Source of the DNA: Myrica gale
Taxonomy: Eukaryota; Streptophyta; Magnoliopsida; Fagales; Myricaceae
Length of the DNA: 64,000 nt
Direction of reading: 5' to 3'
NCBI GenBank assembly: GCA_963930655.1
Contig: OZ005610.1
Location: forward strand, 9,925,001-9,989,000
Numbering within the stretch: position 1 is the first letter of the stretch; every line of letters begins with the position of its first letter. This document shows, piece by piece, positions 45,601 through 59,319 of the stretch. The notes under the pieces are model-generated. The model did not search any database, was not told the origin of the DNA, and saw only the letters and a program-made list of their open reading frames with translations. Position numbers and translations under genes: made by a program.

Positions 45601-48600
45601 ATTGTGCTATGTCTTCGAATCAGTTACAGGATATATTTTACTTTCCATTTATCTTTGGGCTAATGCTGTGATGGGGGGTCATTTCTTAGATTTTCAAGAT
45701 TTTGTTAGCTATTTCGCTTGTATGCTTTGAGTGAGTTTAGTACAACCTTTGTATTGCTCTTTTTCTCTTTCTTTTTAATTTCTTTCTAATAAAATGAGCT
45801 TATTCATAAAAAAAAAGTGAGAGAATGGAGCGTAGATTAGCCAGTTGGAAGCGTCTTTATCTTTCCAAGGGAGGACGGATTACATTGATCAAATCAACTC
45901 TTGCAAGTCTTCCAACCTATTTTATGTCTCTTTTTTCTATTCCTACTGTGGTGGCAAATAGGATGGAGAAGTTACAAGGGATTTCTTGTGGGGAAGTGGT
46001 GGTGATGAGCATAGGTTCCATCTTGTTAGTTGGGCCAAAATTTGTTCCCCTATTTCTGTGGGTGGATTGGGCTGAAAGCGGTTTTCTTTATATAATTAAG
46101 TTTTGTTAGGGAAGTTGTTGTAGAGATTTGTTTCTAAGCGGGATACTTTATGGAAGATAGTGATTACAGCGAAATATGGTACTGAGGTGGGAGGTTGGAG
46201 GACTCTTGTGTCTCGGGGCTCTTATGATGTGAGTTTATGGAAGTATATTTTTAAGGGTTGGAATTTCTTTTTCGTGAATACAAAATTTACGGTGGGAAGT
46301 GGTAGTAGAGTTCGTTTTTGGTATGACTGTTGGTGTGGTGAACAAGCTTTGATTGAGAATTGCATCGATGTTAGCTCTGGTGTGCCTGTTTGGAATGTTC
46401 AGTTTCTTTGTATGTTTAATGATTGAGAATTTATTTACCCTTCTTTACTCATCGACTATACGAAGAGGAGTTCTTGAAAGGTTGCTTTGGGTGGGTTCTA
46501 AGACTGGTTCTTTTTCTGTAAAGTCTATGTATGGACTTCTGGTGGATGATGTTGCTATGGATTTTCCTTGGCGACAGTTATTGAGGACTTTATCACCTTC
46601 AAGACTCTCTTTCTTTGTGTGGGAGGCAGCTCATGGGAAAGTTTTGACCATAGATAATTTAAGGAGAAGGGGCATTTGCTTGACAGATTGGTGCTATTTG
46701 TGTAGATGTGATGTTGAGTCATATTCTTCTTCACTGTTCGTTCGCTAGAGGACTATGGTCGAATATGTTCTCTATGTTGAATCTTTCTTGGGTTATGCCT
46801 CGTAGGGTGATTGAGGTATTGAGGTGTTGGAAGAGGAAATTTGATAACTCGACAGCTTTGGTGGTGTGGAAGATGATACATTCCTGTATTTGGTAGTGTT
46901 TATGGAGGGAAAGAAATAATCGTTGTTTTGAGAATCAGGAGATAAAGTTGGAGTGCTTAAAGGGTCAGATGTTGCAATCCCTTTATCTTTGGTTTAATGC
47001 AGTGTTGGGCTTCCCTGTTTTGGACCTTTCAGACTTTTGTAGCTTTCTAGCTTGTATGCTTTAGATGAAGGGTACTTCCCAGTTACTGGACTTTCTAAGA
47101 GCCTGAGCTAGAATGCTAGCCCACTGGATTTTCATCAGACATTAGTCACTGATCTCTATCAGTCTAGAGATAACCAAGCTCATTGCTATATATGGTGAAT
47201 TTGAGCTTGAATTGGTGTCTGGGATCCTGTGCAATTGATTACACTAAAAATCACAGGCTTGAGTTTCAAATGAGAGGATACCTTGAATTGGTTATTGTGC
47301 TTAGAATCTATAAATGTATTGCTTTATAATTGGAACTGACTGTGGCAAATAAATAAGAAATCAGTTGATATAACACCCATGTACCGTTAGGAGTACGAGT
47401 GCCACTCATTATTCCTACAGAAGCTCAAAGATTCAAAATTCCATAAACCAATTCAGGACTTTAGTACAACTTAAACAAACATACCATTGTCATTACAACT
47501 TTAAGTAAAACTTCAGCCTAACACTTAGCTGTAGAAGAAACATAATAATCGAAAAAGTAAGCCTATATTGTGCTGCAAGCATGTATTCTAAGTGTTCTCT
47601 AAGTAAAATGTCCTTTCTAATCCCCTTTACTTGGGGACTCATCTTTAACATCATCTGGGTAATTTAGAACATATAAACAGAAAAGTGAGTAAAATACTCA
47701 AAAGTAAATATATCATGCGATAAATAACTTTGTAAAACATCTTTCAATTCAAAACACAATTTAAACAAGTTATAGCACTGCATACCCATCATACAGATTC
47801 TCTTTCGTTTATTTTCTGAGTGGCCAAGACACGATGGCTACTTTTGTGTAAGGGCTAGCCATTATAACAAGTCATAAAGCACTTAATTAGAGGTGTAACA
47901 GGACATTCCCCTATTAAATCTTGTTTGAAACCCACTTCGTTCAGATAAGAAGTGTATGAGTTCTGGAGATAGAAAACCATGCAGACAACTACAAAAACTA
48001 CAGGAAGACAGGGGTTAGTGGACTTCAATTTTGGTTTTCAGATAGTAAGCCGAATAACCTAGGGTCTCGCTTATAAGGAAAAGGAATGAGACGGGGGCTG
48101 ATGGATCTGCCAGCAGAAAGAGAGAGAGAAGCTCGATAGTTTGGGATGCTGTGCTACAATTTTTGCAAGCAATGTTAAGGAATTTCTTCAACTCTTCCTA
48201 CATCAATCACTAGGAATAACATAAATTAAGAGTTTTGAAGTATATAGTCTACTAGAAATAACTCTTCCCATGCCTTTTTCTTTTCCTTGAATATTTTCTC
48301 AACAAGGTTTTTTTTTTGCTCTTCTTGTGAACCCTGGAGTGTATGAAGAATCTATTTGGGACTCATCTTCTGTTCCTTTTGTGTGCAGTCAGCATGTTGG
48401 GCTCTCTGTTGTGGAGTCCATGATAATTTTTTGATTACCATAGTGGTCTTATTTTCTTGGTACTCAGCAATTGTCTTTTTTGCACAGTATGTATATTAGC
48501 TCATCCTCCCCTTCTAATGGTGTGTGTAGGGAAGATTCTTGCTAAACAACTTGCAAGTTTAGGTGCTAAGCTTATTCTTTCTGCACGAAATGAGGCTGAA

Positions 48601-51600
48601 TTGGAGCAAGTCAAAAAGCAGCTCGTTGGTATGTCCTTTCACTGAATCTTGATGTAAGCCCTTAAGTATGTTGAATATATTGCACTACTTATTATTATTA
48701 TTATTATTATTATTGTGGCTGCCACGCCGGCAGGTAAACATGCTCCCGATGAAGTGAAGATTTTACCATTTGATTTGGCATCTCGGGAAGACTCCCTCAA
48801 AGAGGTCGTGGAGAAAGCAGAATCCCTCTTTCCGGGTTCTGGTGTTGATTATATGATCCATAATGCAGCTTTTGAGCGTCCTGTATGTGAGATATTGCTT
48901 CTAGTTTCCTACAAAGTTGCATTCTAAACCTAGACCTGTTTGTTCATGTTATAACATTTAATAGTATTGCAATGATGTATAACTCAACAATCTTCCTTAG
49001 TTGCAAACATTATGATAACCTGAGATATCTAGACACTCTTTACATATAGATTTTCCCAATTAGCAAATGGAGGAAAGCAATTTGAGTTGTGCATTGTGAA
49101 TATACTGTGCATCATACTGACGAGTTGAGATATTTTATTGTTATAAGTCATACATGCAGTTTCACAATGTCAAATCCAAGAACTGAGATCTTTCTGTTGT
49201 TTAAAACATGCATATATTTACGTAATGGAGTACTTTCCCAATATGTTTACTTATATGTTATAGATGTCACTTTGTTTCTTTGAGCAGATTTCACTTCTTT
49301 GTTTTCCCTTGGCATTTTGTAGATGTCACTTATTACATCTTTGATTAGTATGCATTTACATATTTGATGTTTTGGCAGAAATCATCGGCTTTGGATGTTA
49401 CTGAAGAAACTCTTAAGGTATGACAAGGGTGTCGCTGATGGTTAGACCTAGTCTGGTCTCTGGATGATGATATTGTTATAATTTGTTGTTGCCTACACAG
49501 CCAGCAAGTTATTCTAACCATCAGTAGAAATTTACAGTGGGTGGAATTGTGTGTTTGGTCGATTTGTTTCCTCTACCCTTCTGAACGTTATCATATTAGT
49601 TTTTCATGCAAGCAGGCAACTTTCAGTGTAAATGTTCTTGGGACAATTTCTCTTACAAGGCTCCTGGTTCCTTTCATGCTAAAGCGGGGGAGGGGTCATT
49701 TGGTTGTGGTATGTGGAAATTAATGTCTACAACTATCTAGTTTTGGGTTCAATGGCACTTATCTTATTGTAAGAGTAATTGTTTTGGGCATTTGCTTTAT
49801 TATATGTGACCTCCCCGAGGGATTTGATTAGCTGGCCTTCTCAACTAACCAGGGGATGTAATGGATTGTGACATCCTCTGAAGAAATAAGCTTCTGTGGA
49901 TAATATGTTACCCATTCAAAAGTGGTTTATTGGTTGTTTATGTTTATTAACGATCACCCAGCATTTCTCCATTGGGTTGTGGTACTTAATAGGCAGGTTG
50001 CCTGACTGTAGTGCTGAATCGAAATTATTTATATTTCTCATTTCTTGTTTTCTTCTTCTTCTTTTGTTCTTTGATGTACACTGGTATATGCAGATGAGCA
50101 GTGCTGCAGGAAAGAATCCTGCACCTGGTCAAGCTGTATATTCGGCTTCTAAATATGCTCTAAATGGATACTTCCACTCGTTGCGCTCTGAGGTATATAA
50201 CTGTACATACTTTCTTGAAAGAGAGACTGGAATGCACATGGTGCTTGAGCTATGTAATTGTGATCTCTGACTTACAACTTAAACATGTTGAATTACAGCA
50301 GTTGTAAATAATTGGATTAGAAGCGGGCACTTGTTGGAGATGATCTTAAGCCTCTCCTATAAATCTGACATTTGACCATTTTCTTTGTGGTGACATGGAA
50401 AAGTTGATTTTTGAGTGGTCTTTTAATTTGGCGACTTTCATTTTCATAAATGATGACTGTTGATTCATGTGAAGAATATTTAGGTCCTGCTAGTGGCTAC
50501 TGGAGATTGGTTGAAAGAAGTCTAGATGTATCGTCTTGTATTACTGCTTCCACGAGTGTCAGTGAAATTTCAGCTGTTAATTCCCCTGACTATATGTGAG
50601 GCTGCACAAATTGAATGAAAGATTATTTTCCTCCAGGTCTAGGTGTTTGGAAAAAACCCTAAAACAGTGATGGATGTGATTGTTGGTTTGTTTTGGTGAC
50701 CTCCATATGAGTTAGAAAATCGCTACTATGCTTCTCTATTAAGAGTGAATTAATGATGTTTCAGGGTATTGAATAATTGCTGCGATACTGAATTGGGTGT
50801 TATTATTAGGAATGACATAATGTGGGTTCCAAACGCTCTTTAAGATAGGGCAATCATTGCTTGCCATCTTAAAGCTGAACTGTGCCTGACCATGTAGTCT
50901 CTTTTATCTCATCCTCGCATTTGCAGAATGGAGTTAGATAGGGAAGTCTCAAAATGATTTTAAGGTGGCTTTGCTTGGCAGCTTAGAACCAGTTATAGAT
51001 TATAAGGAGCCCCGGGAGGGGGGGATCCTATATTCTGGAAGGAAAGTTTTCCCTGTTAAACTGTGACGAATGAGCACAGGTTTCATATTTCTTAGCAAGA
51101 GAGAGTATCAGAAATGAGAACTCAAAAACTTGTTTCTATGTTTCCATTTGTTAATATCATTATGTACTTCTGGATCAACTTTTTACTACCAACTGTTAGC
51201 TTGGTATTGTTGTTCTTGTTGATAAAGTCTCTTCTGTTGACATGCTTGTCAGTCTTTCATGATCGCAGCTCTTCAGCAAAGGAATTAAGGTCACTGTTGT
51301 CTGTCCTGGACCAATAGCAACATCAAATGATTCCGACAAAGAAGCCTCAGGAACGAAGGGTTCTCCGGAGGTGAGTTTTATCACAATTCTCTTTTTACCT
51401 CCATAGCATATTGTACTTTTTTTGCTGTTGCTGGTCCTCCAATCAGTTGATGAGTAATTTTATCCATCTGAGTTGGTAAGGGAATGGACCGTATACGTTG
51501 TTGGATAGATTGAGTTCTGTATGCAAGCCAAGTTTTACACGTTGTAAAAGAAGTGGGTGAAGACTGTTGGTCGTGTGTGTGTTTTGCTGTGGTTTAGGTC

Positions 51601-54600
51601 CGGAGTATTGAATCTATAAATTTTCCTTGGTCGAAAAGGAAAAAGGATCTGCAAGTCCTTTCAAAAGCTATCCTGGATTTTCTAATGCTCATGCTACTTC
51701 CTTGCTGTGAGATTTCTTTTATGATACCATTCTAGCAGTTTCCTTCATTATGTATAATATGAGCAAGAAAAACGAAGGATTGCTATTGAGGACCACATCT
51801 TTCAAGGCCCCACTTCTTTTATGATATAGTTATCTTTTTCCTTCTTATTGTTTTTCTTATATATTTCCTTATTCCTAGGGGTGGGCTCTTGATACATTTT
51901 AATTGTTTTCTTGTGGATGCTTGCAGTCTTAGGATGCTATATATGTGGCACTCATGCAAATTGACAGACTATGGTTTCTTTAGAAGAAAGATTAGAGGGA
52001 ACAATCAGGTTGTTAAGGGTGGGAAAGAGAAAGGGTAGAGAAGAGGGCCGAAAAAGAAATATGCAGACAGGTCATACACCTTTTTAGTAAGAAATAGCAG
52101 TCTAAAGTAAATTTGCCCTTTGTTTATAGTGATAAAAGATTTTTAGTATAACATAAGGTTAGTGACACTTCCAGATCTTCCTAGACCTTCTAAATCTTGT
52201 GGTTCCATTATGTTTCTTCTTTTAAAATTCCCTTCCTTCTGGCAAGAAGAATGATCTGGTGTAGTGTTAGAATACTCTATGTCAAGCATTAAATTCCAAA
52301 AACTTGGTAATGACGTCACTGTCTCCTGTTCAGCAAGTTTAAAACAATTATATTAAATTAATTTCTTCCTTTGCTGGAAAAATTCCTTAAAAGGCATTTT
52401 GTAATGAATCAAAGATCTTGTCATCCTTTTCTCTGCCGACTGTTCTATAAGTAAAATATTTGCCATCAATAATCTTATTGCACTTGACATGGTCTGAAAC
52501 CGCAACCATATTTTTGAGATTCTTTTTTTATTGCTTTGGAGTCGGGATTGATTTGAACCTTTCTTTCACAGGTTCATTGGAAAAATTATTTTTTCTGGTC
52601 AAATCCACAAAAGCGGAGACTTTGCATGCCTTTCACAAACAATTAGACATGTATATTTTGACCATGCATTGCATTCATCGCCTCAATCTGTGTCTTCCCT
52701 AGGAGAATGTTAGAAAACCAGATGGGAGCAGCAGTGCATGAAACCTTATTAAAAAAAAGGCAATAGAAATTTTTTTCTTGTTTTACGAACAATTAGACAT
52801 GTATAGCTTGACCATGCACAACATTCATTGCCTCAAATCTCTGTCTTCCCTAGGAGAACGTTAGAAATCCAGATGGGAGCAGCAGTGCATGAAACCTTAT
52901 CAAATAAGGGGATAGAAATTTTTTTCTTGTTTTTTGTAACCATTAAGAAACTTTGTTTAAATTTAAAGATATGGTTAGACAAAAATTTGTTTTGAGACAA
53001 AATTTTTATTTTTTATTTTTGAAAACGAAAACCAAACATGGCTATTTCCCAATTGAATAGGTAAAGAAAACGCATTAGTAGTAGTCCTATTACCTCTAAT
53101 GTTGTGCCTAAAGTAATCAATTTTCAGATAGCTTCTTCTAAGGTAAGATTCTCTTTCTTGGCGCTATTCATCACAATCCTAGCAAACTTTACAACTCTGC
53201 AGATTGTTTCAGTTTACAGACTAATTTAGGTTTTGTCCCAAGGATAAGAACTTGCTTTCATGACCATGTTGAGGGTATTATGATGACTTTAGAGACAAAA
53301 TAAGAAGAGAAGATCACAGGTAGGGAGAAAGAGTAGAGGAGAGAGAGAGGAGTTGTGACAACAGAGAACAACCTCTACAATTTACTCAAATGTACTACCT
53401 TCATTACCGCCCTTATTTAAGCCCTTGGCTGGTCTTATTTTCCAACCCTTGACATGCCAAAACACATAACATAGTACCCATTAGCAATAAGACCAAAAAT
53501 CACATAGATGACCAAAATACGTTGTAATCCACATTGATTGTCTTGAACAACTTTCCTCTACAAACCAGATATATCAGTAGCATGAGACAGAAGGATCTGT
53601 TTTCCCTCAAGTTTGAAACTCTAATAAGTAGCATGGCCCTAAAAATACAAGAAAGTGGTTCCAGAGTTCTGAAATACAGGATATATCAGTTAGTGTATCA
53701 CAGACATCTTGGTCACTGAACCGTGGTAATCAGTCCTCTTTCCAGATACACGTAGCAGAAGGAATAGGTCTTTAGGACTTTGTTATTAGCTGCTGACTTG
53801 TTGACTAGGATAAATGTGTCTTGGACTCTCGAATACATGACGAGAGCTACATTACATTGGCTCCTTGATACTTTTAAAGCAATGATGTATCAGGTGTCAT
53901 AAACTGAATGAAAGTCTTGGATATGGTTAGCATAATGTTAATTTGAATTCTTTTCCTGTTTTGTTTGGCCATATTTTGTTCAATTAACTAAACTAGTACT
54001 CATTCGAACGGTATTAATATTTATTCTTGTGGTTATTGTGGTGTTTAACCAATTGTATCTATTGAAACTTCTGCTCTAATTATTCATTTTGCTCCATATG
54101 CAGAAGCGAGTGCCATACGAAAGATGTGCTGAACTCACTATTATTGCTGCCACCCATGGTTTAAAGGAAGCTTGGATATCATATCAGGTACGTGCACTGG
54201 CATGAGCAGTTCGTGTCTGTAACTTGCATACATAAGTTTTGAACTTGCATACTATTATTGCTGCCACCAATGTGCTTGTGGGACCATAGGAGTCTCGTAC
54301 TCAGCTTGTTTGCTCAAGGTGGGTTGGGGAAGGGTGAAGGGACATTCCTGTGAACATCTTCTGGGCTAGTCAGGATGAGGTGAAAGCCATTAGACATCAA
54401 CGCTCACACATTGAGCAAGGTGGGTGTGTCAAGAATGCAGAACTAGGGGAATAAATTTAGAAGAGATTATAGATTGGGCTCAAGCTTGTCTTGTTTGCTT
54501 CACAAAAGAGCCGAGCCGAGCCACTAACCTAGTTTTGACTAATCTGATAATGCAGGGGCAAGGGCCATTTACACAAATTGGCAAATATATTGCCTTTTTT

Positions 54601-56411
54601 TTAGGTGTTATGGAATGGGAGGGTGAGGGAATGTCAGGAGGGGTATTTGTCCTATGCTATGCCCACTGATTCTCTGCTGTTAGTAGTAGAGTATTGGAAG
54701 TCCTGGTTTTAGTGAGAGCTTCTAGAATTCCATTCAATTTTTCATAAGAAAGTTTTCCGTGTGAAGGTTTCAGCCGCTTAAGGTAAGAGTGCATTTGCAA
54801 ATTGTAGTGGATTGAGAAGAGTGCTCGGCCTTGGTGAAATGTTATAGGTGTTACGTACCAATTTCACTGGTGGAGCACTTTCTTTAATATGCACAAATGG
54901 ATATGCTACTTCAGTGATGACCCTGCCTTTTGTGTTGAAGTGGCATTGAGTTTGCGCCTTTTTTTTGGGGGGGGGGAGAGAGAAGAAGTTCGATAACAAA
55001 TTGAAAAGAAAATATTTGTCGCATGGCATGGATCTCTTTAAACTGTGTCTCAAGCGTTCTGCAGGAGACATTCCAGTAGGAGTGTCTGAACTACAATGGG
55101 TGTTGTAGAGTTTTAGAAGGGAGGTATACTCAGGCATTGTGTATAATGGCAATTTTTGGCACAACGAGGTGGTAAAGGATCTATTGACTGGCGGGTCATC
55201 TCAGACATTTCAGGAGGTCCATTTTTTTGCAGAGCAGGCTGCAACTAATTTACATTGGTTTAGTTTTTTCTGTTCCACCTTGATAATTTACTTTCTTCTC
55301 TCGACTCTTCTAGTAATTTTTCCTTTCTTTAGGCCCTCCTTTAATTGCTGATTAGTTTTCCTTGTTAGGTTACCTTTTATTCTGGTTGTTAAGTTAGTAA
55401 GTAAAGAAAGAGTGGCTCATGCGTCTTGGCTTCTTTTAGAAAAGTCTAGTAGGCAAGGGAATTGTTATAGCAAAGCATGGGCTAGCAAGCATGAGCAGAA
55501 ATGAGCAATGGCTTTTGTTTAGTTCTGGAGGTCGAGCAAGGGTACAGTCTGGTCTAATAGGTTATAATTGAATATAAAAGGGCAGGGAGATAAAGTTCCG
55601 TATGATCAGCTAGGTCCTTCCAATGACAGGTAGAACCAACGAAAGGCCCGCATAACTGGCTGTTAAACAGCATGTAATTTCCTAAACTTGTGTTCCGTCT
55701 TCTTTTCAAGAAATGATTCTTGTTAGAATCTTGTTGGGAGAAATATTCTGAGACTTCAATATCCTCTACCTTGGGGAATATGGTCATGCAGATAATACTA
55801 ACATATACTTCAAAAAGTGGGAATGATTCATCAAGACACAAACAGAACGTCTTTTGATATCAACCAAATCAAAAGACTGGCACCTGGCGTTAAGCCAAGT
55901 TTCCTTGCATTTGTTCTTTTTTTTTTCCTCGTGAGACTATGGATGCAGTTTTCTTGTTAGTCACAGTATTCAACCAAGTGATTAAATCTTGCTCTTATGG
56001 TTGCAATATTCATGTTATGTTAAAATCTCATGTCCTTTGGTTATATCATGCAGCCAGTGCTTGCTGTTATGTATATGGTGCAGTACATGCCGACAGTTGG
56101 CTATTGGCTCATGGATAAGGTATGTACATCCCTAGCACAGCAATTACGGAAGAAATATATGTTGGATGCCCCAAGTAAATCTTTATGAGTTAATAAGCTT
56201 AATGCTATGAACTGCTTTTGAATTTGTGATATTTTTCTGCTCTTCTAACTTATCTAATCTCTACTTATAAAAAAAAAGATATTTTTCTGCGCTTGACTGT
56301 GGCATAATGCCTAAAATTTTGTAGATTGGTGGGAAACGAGTAGAAGCTGCTGCACAAAAGGGAAACACTTATTCATTGAGCTTACTGTTTGGGAAAAAGA
56401 AGGCGGCATAA
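42640..56411 (+). CDS. short-chain dehydrogenase/reductase, DHRS7-like, complete 12-exon gene
   Basis: Exons: 42640-42730, 42860-42915, 43033-43066, 48530-48628, 48734-48882, 49379-49417, 49616-49708, 50094-50192, 51269-51370, 54104-54187, 56054-56119, 56325-56411; GT/AG borders and phases agree, 332 aa. A very hydrophobic N-terminal anchor (1-27, [12 protein letters not shown]) is followed by the Rossmann start [12 protein letters not shown] (50-61; the GxxxGxG-type NADP(H) loop), NAA at 137-139, Asn162, and the catalytic Ser190, Tyr203 and Lys207 (SSAAG...YSASK), then CPGPIAT. A second hydrophobic stretch ([19 protein letters not shown]) near 283-301 suggests membrane association. Plant homologues are annotated as dehydrogenase/reductase SDR family member 7; the substrate is not known to me. 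Intron 3 (5.46 kb) carries two LINE pieces and an LTR-like segment. Confidence 0.92.
44250..45816 (+). mobile_element. L1-type LINE, 5'-truncated, with A-tail (SDR intron 3)
   Basis: Begins in the RT thumb region ([16 protein letters not shown] near 44320, [13 protein letters not shown] near 44455) and runs through the zf-RVT domain ([33 protein letters not shown] near 45310-45410) to a 3' UTR and A-tail at 45808-45816. Compared with its relatives about 60 bp are missing between LGLHLLA and KWMYLSKGG, and the last zinc ligand Cys is Tyr. Same family as the other copies here. ORF broken several times. Confidence 0.8.
45817..47066 (+). mobile_element. second L1-type LINE piece, abutting the A-tail of the first
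   Basis: Starts within the RT thumb ([24 protein letters not shown]) directly after the A-tail of the preceding LINE. It continues through [13 protein letters not shown]-like and zf-RVT sequence ([20 protein letters not shown] near 46640-46700) to about 47066, where similarity to the family 3' UTR stops without an A-tail. Its ORF is interrupted several times. Confidence 0.75.
47370..48060. mobile_element. possible gypsy-type LTR fragment (fossil)
   Basis: Starts with TATAACACCCATGTACCG, like the TGTAACACCC start of plant gypsy LTRs, and contains an AAGTGAGTAAAATACTC leader-like motif similar in style to 36440-36480. No coding part. Broken, edges uncertain. Confidence 0.3.
48688..48714. repeat. 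(ATT)n microsatellite next to SDR exon 5
   Basis: About eight ATT units ending 20 bases before the exon 5 acceptor at 48733. Confidence 0.85.
52638..52934. repeat. 150-bp tandem duplication in SDR intron 9
   Basis: Two copies with a 150-bp offset: each has AATTAGACATGTATA, TCTTCCCTAGGAGAA, CCAGATGGGAGCAGCAGTGC and TAGAAATTTTTTTCTTG. Several substitutions separate them, so the duplication is not recent. Confidence 0.8.
56245..56277 (+). mobile_element. 33-bp LINE-tail micro-insertion with 17-bp target duplication
   Basis: The insert ends CTACTTAT followed by nine A. GATATTTTTCTGCTCTT (56228-56244) and GATATTTTTCTGCGCTT (56278-56294) flank it with one mismatch. It lies in SDR intron 11, about 30 bases before the acceptor of the last exon, so the polypyrimidine tract of that acceptor lies in the duplicated target. 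Confidence 0.75.
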
Positions 56412-58250
56412 AAAGCTCGTCTACCATCTTTTAGACAGTCAATAAAATCAAGGCTTCTGTATAATTCAGGCGTAAATAGTAAATCTATAGGCACAGGCCC
56501 TCAAGGAAGTACACCGCCGAAATTCCAGAGAGGAGGCAAAGGTGGTCTGGAAGCGATAGTTTTTATGTTAGTGGAGACCTTGGTGTCATGTTATGCTGCA
56601 ACCATAAAGTTTTTAGGCCCGACCAACTCGTAGATGTGGTGGCTTTTACTGAGTTGGAAGGATCCACTTGATAATTTACCTATTTCTAGGTAACTCAATG
56701 CTGCCGACCTCTGCAAGCATATTTTCGCTCTCTTTTTAGGTAACTCAACGCTGGTCTTGGCGATCTTTTGCATGAAGAAGCCATATAAAAGCATCCTGTA
56801 ATTCGTGATGAACAGATTTCAGTTAATTTATATAATGTGAGTGCTGCCAATATTCCATCTCATGAGCAACATATGATAGAATTAGATATGACAAACTCAT
56901 CGCTTCTCAAAATTAGAAAAAACGAGAAGAATAGAATCTGCTCTTCGTGAGCCCTCTAGCACCTTGCTACCCCGTTTTCCAGCCCTATACCCCAAAATCA
57001 GATCGTACTCTCTTCACCATATCCCCTCCCTGTCTGCCAACCTGCCTCTCCTCATTCTAAACGTCTACATCCATCCCCCCCCCCTTCAGCCATACCTCCT
57101 CTCCTCATTCTAAGCGTCTACATCCATCCCCACCCCGTTGTTAGGGATTTCTTGTTTATTTATAACCTTTCATCCTTCTCTTTGGGAGTTCATTATGGAT
57201 CATTTGGCATTGAGTTAGAAGCAATAACTGATAAGACGAAGAACATGACTTGGAATGATTTGTCGGGGTTGCTGAAAGTTGATAGGAGCCAAGCCCAACA
57301 GACAACGGAGCAGCTCTGGCTCCTCCTGCCCCCACCTCCATCCCGACAAGGCCTTATGTGGCGCCAAGATATGCTTAAAAAAATTTTTTTGCTTTGTTTT
57401 TTTATTGTGTTGGGAAAGTTGGTGTTTAGATCCTAGTGGTCTCAGTGGCTCTTAGAGTACTCGCCCTTGCTAGAAGGAACCAACATCTTCAGGTGACCGC
57501 TCACCCACCCGCCCCATTTGCCCCTGTTCAGATCGTTTTCGGTGATCATTCGAGGATGCCACCCCTAGATAGATCCTGCCCCTGATGCTCTGATCTGCTA
57601 CAATCTGCACCCTCAACAGCCACGTGTCGCTCTCACACACTGCCTTGGGTTGCACGTGGCTCTCACACGCCCCCTATTTCTGGCCTCAGTTATTAGCATT
57701 AGGTCATCGTTGTGTTTGTTCTAGCCCTTTGAAGGACTATGTAGTGTTTTATTTCATTTTTATCACTCTTGGGTATGCTTTTTTAGCCCCGCGGAATGCA
57801 GAGTGTAAATGATCCCAAAGATAAGGAGGACAAAATGTATTTAACCTTTTTTTCAAATCTATTTGAAATTGGCGGACTTCTATGTAGCAGTTCCTACATG
57901 GTCAATTACTTCTTCCTCTTTTGCTTCCATTACTTCTCTTGAGCTATTGGGAATAACTCCGAGAATTTTCTGCTTGCTCTTGAAGTATGTCTCACGGCTC
58001 ATATTTTTTATTTCGAGTCTAACGATAAGTTTCATGTGGTAGAAAATGTCTCAAGTTACGCATTGTTCTCTCTAGCTGAGTTGAGGGGGAGGTTCTTCTC
58101 GAGGAACCTTTAGATGTTTTCCCTGAGCCCTTTACCGCTGCGCTACCAAGCCCCTCAAGTCTCAGGGTGTGACTAAGATGTTGTCCCTGAGCCCTTTACC
58201 GCCGCACTACCAAGCCCCCCAAGTCCCAAGTTTTAGGCACCGAGCAATTT
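56412..58250. other. intergenic, SDR 3' UTR and low-complexity stretches
   Basis: SDR 3' UTR probably extends to about 56850. 57030-57140 has a direct repeat (CTCCTCATTCTAAACGTCTACATCC twice). 58120-58230 repeats CCCTGAGCCCTTTACCGC with GCACTACCAAGCCCC. No gene recognised. Confidence 0.45.
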
Positions 58251-59319
58251 CTCAGTCGTACTGGCGAAAGTCGATTACTTTCCCAGACCAAGGTGGCCAA
58301 GTGCATACTGTCTTTGGCGTATACCGTGAGTTGTTTGGAGCAAGAATCTAAAAACAGACGTCAATTCAAGGTCGGTACTCACAAATTCAAGTGCAATATC
58401 CCCTGTTTGAGCGTGATCTCTTATGAAATGATGTTTTATTTTAATGTGCTTAGTCCTCAAGTGTTGGATCGAATTTTAAGTCAAGTTGATAACGGTAGTA
58501 CTATCCCACTTTATTTGGACAAGGGAATAATAAAGACCAAAGTTTTCCAATTGATGCTTCATCCACAATAATTGTATGCAATAATTACCCATAGCAATTT
58601 ATTCAGCCTTGGTCGGGGAATGTGCTATGAAGTTTTGCTTTTTGCTAAGCTAATAGATTAGAGAATGCTCAAGAATTTGTCATGCACCGCTAGTACTCTT
58701 CATATCAAGCTTGCATCCAACATAATCCACATTCAAGTATCCGACCAAATGGATAAAAGAGACTAAGATTTTGTGTGCCATTCAAATATCTTAAACACAT
58801 GTAAGTGTGATTCGATAGGGCATCCTTGGAAACGAGCACACATATATACACTAAACATTATGTTCAGTCCATTTGCGATAAAGAAAAAGAGAGATCCAAT
58901 CATACCTCAATATTTTGTTTGATCTATAACCTTACCATTTTCATCTTTACAATTTGGCGGAGGGCTCATAGGTGTTCCCATTTGCTTAATTTGGCTTGTC
59001 TCATGAATATTCCTTCCTTCATTTGTTTGATTTATAGTCCAGAGAAGTAATTTAGCTCCCCTATTAAGCTCATCTCAATTTTTTGGAACAAGATCTCATT
59101 AGTAGAATGGAAGATGATATCATCAACATAGATTTGAACAATTAATAGATCATCATATTTGGACTTTGTAAAGAGAGTTGCATCAATCTTTCCCTTGAAA
59201 AATCATTATCAATAAAAAATTTGCTCAATCTTTAATACTAAGCTCTTGGGGCTTGTTTCAAACTATATAAAACTTTTGAAAGTTTAAGGACATGGCTTAG
59301 AAGATTGGCATTTCGAAAA

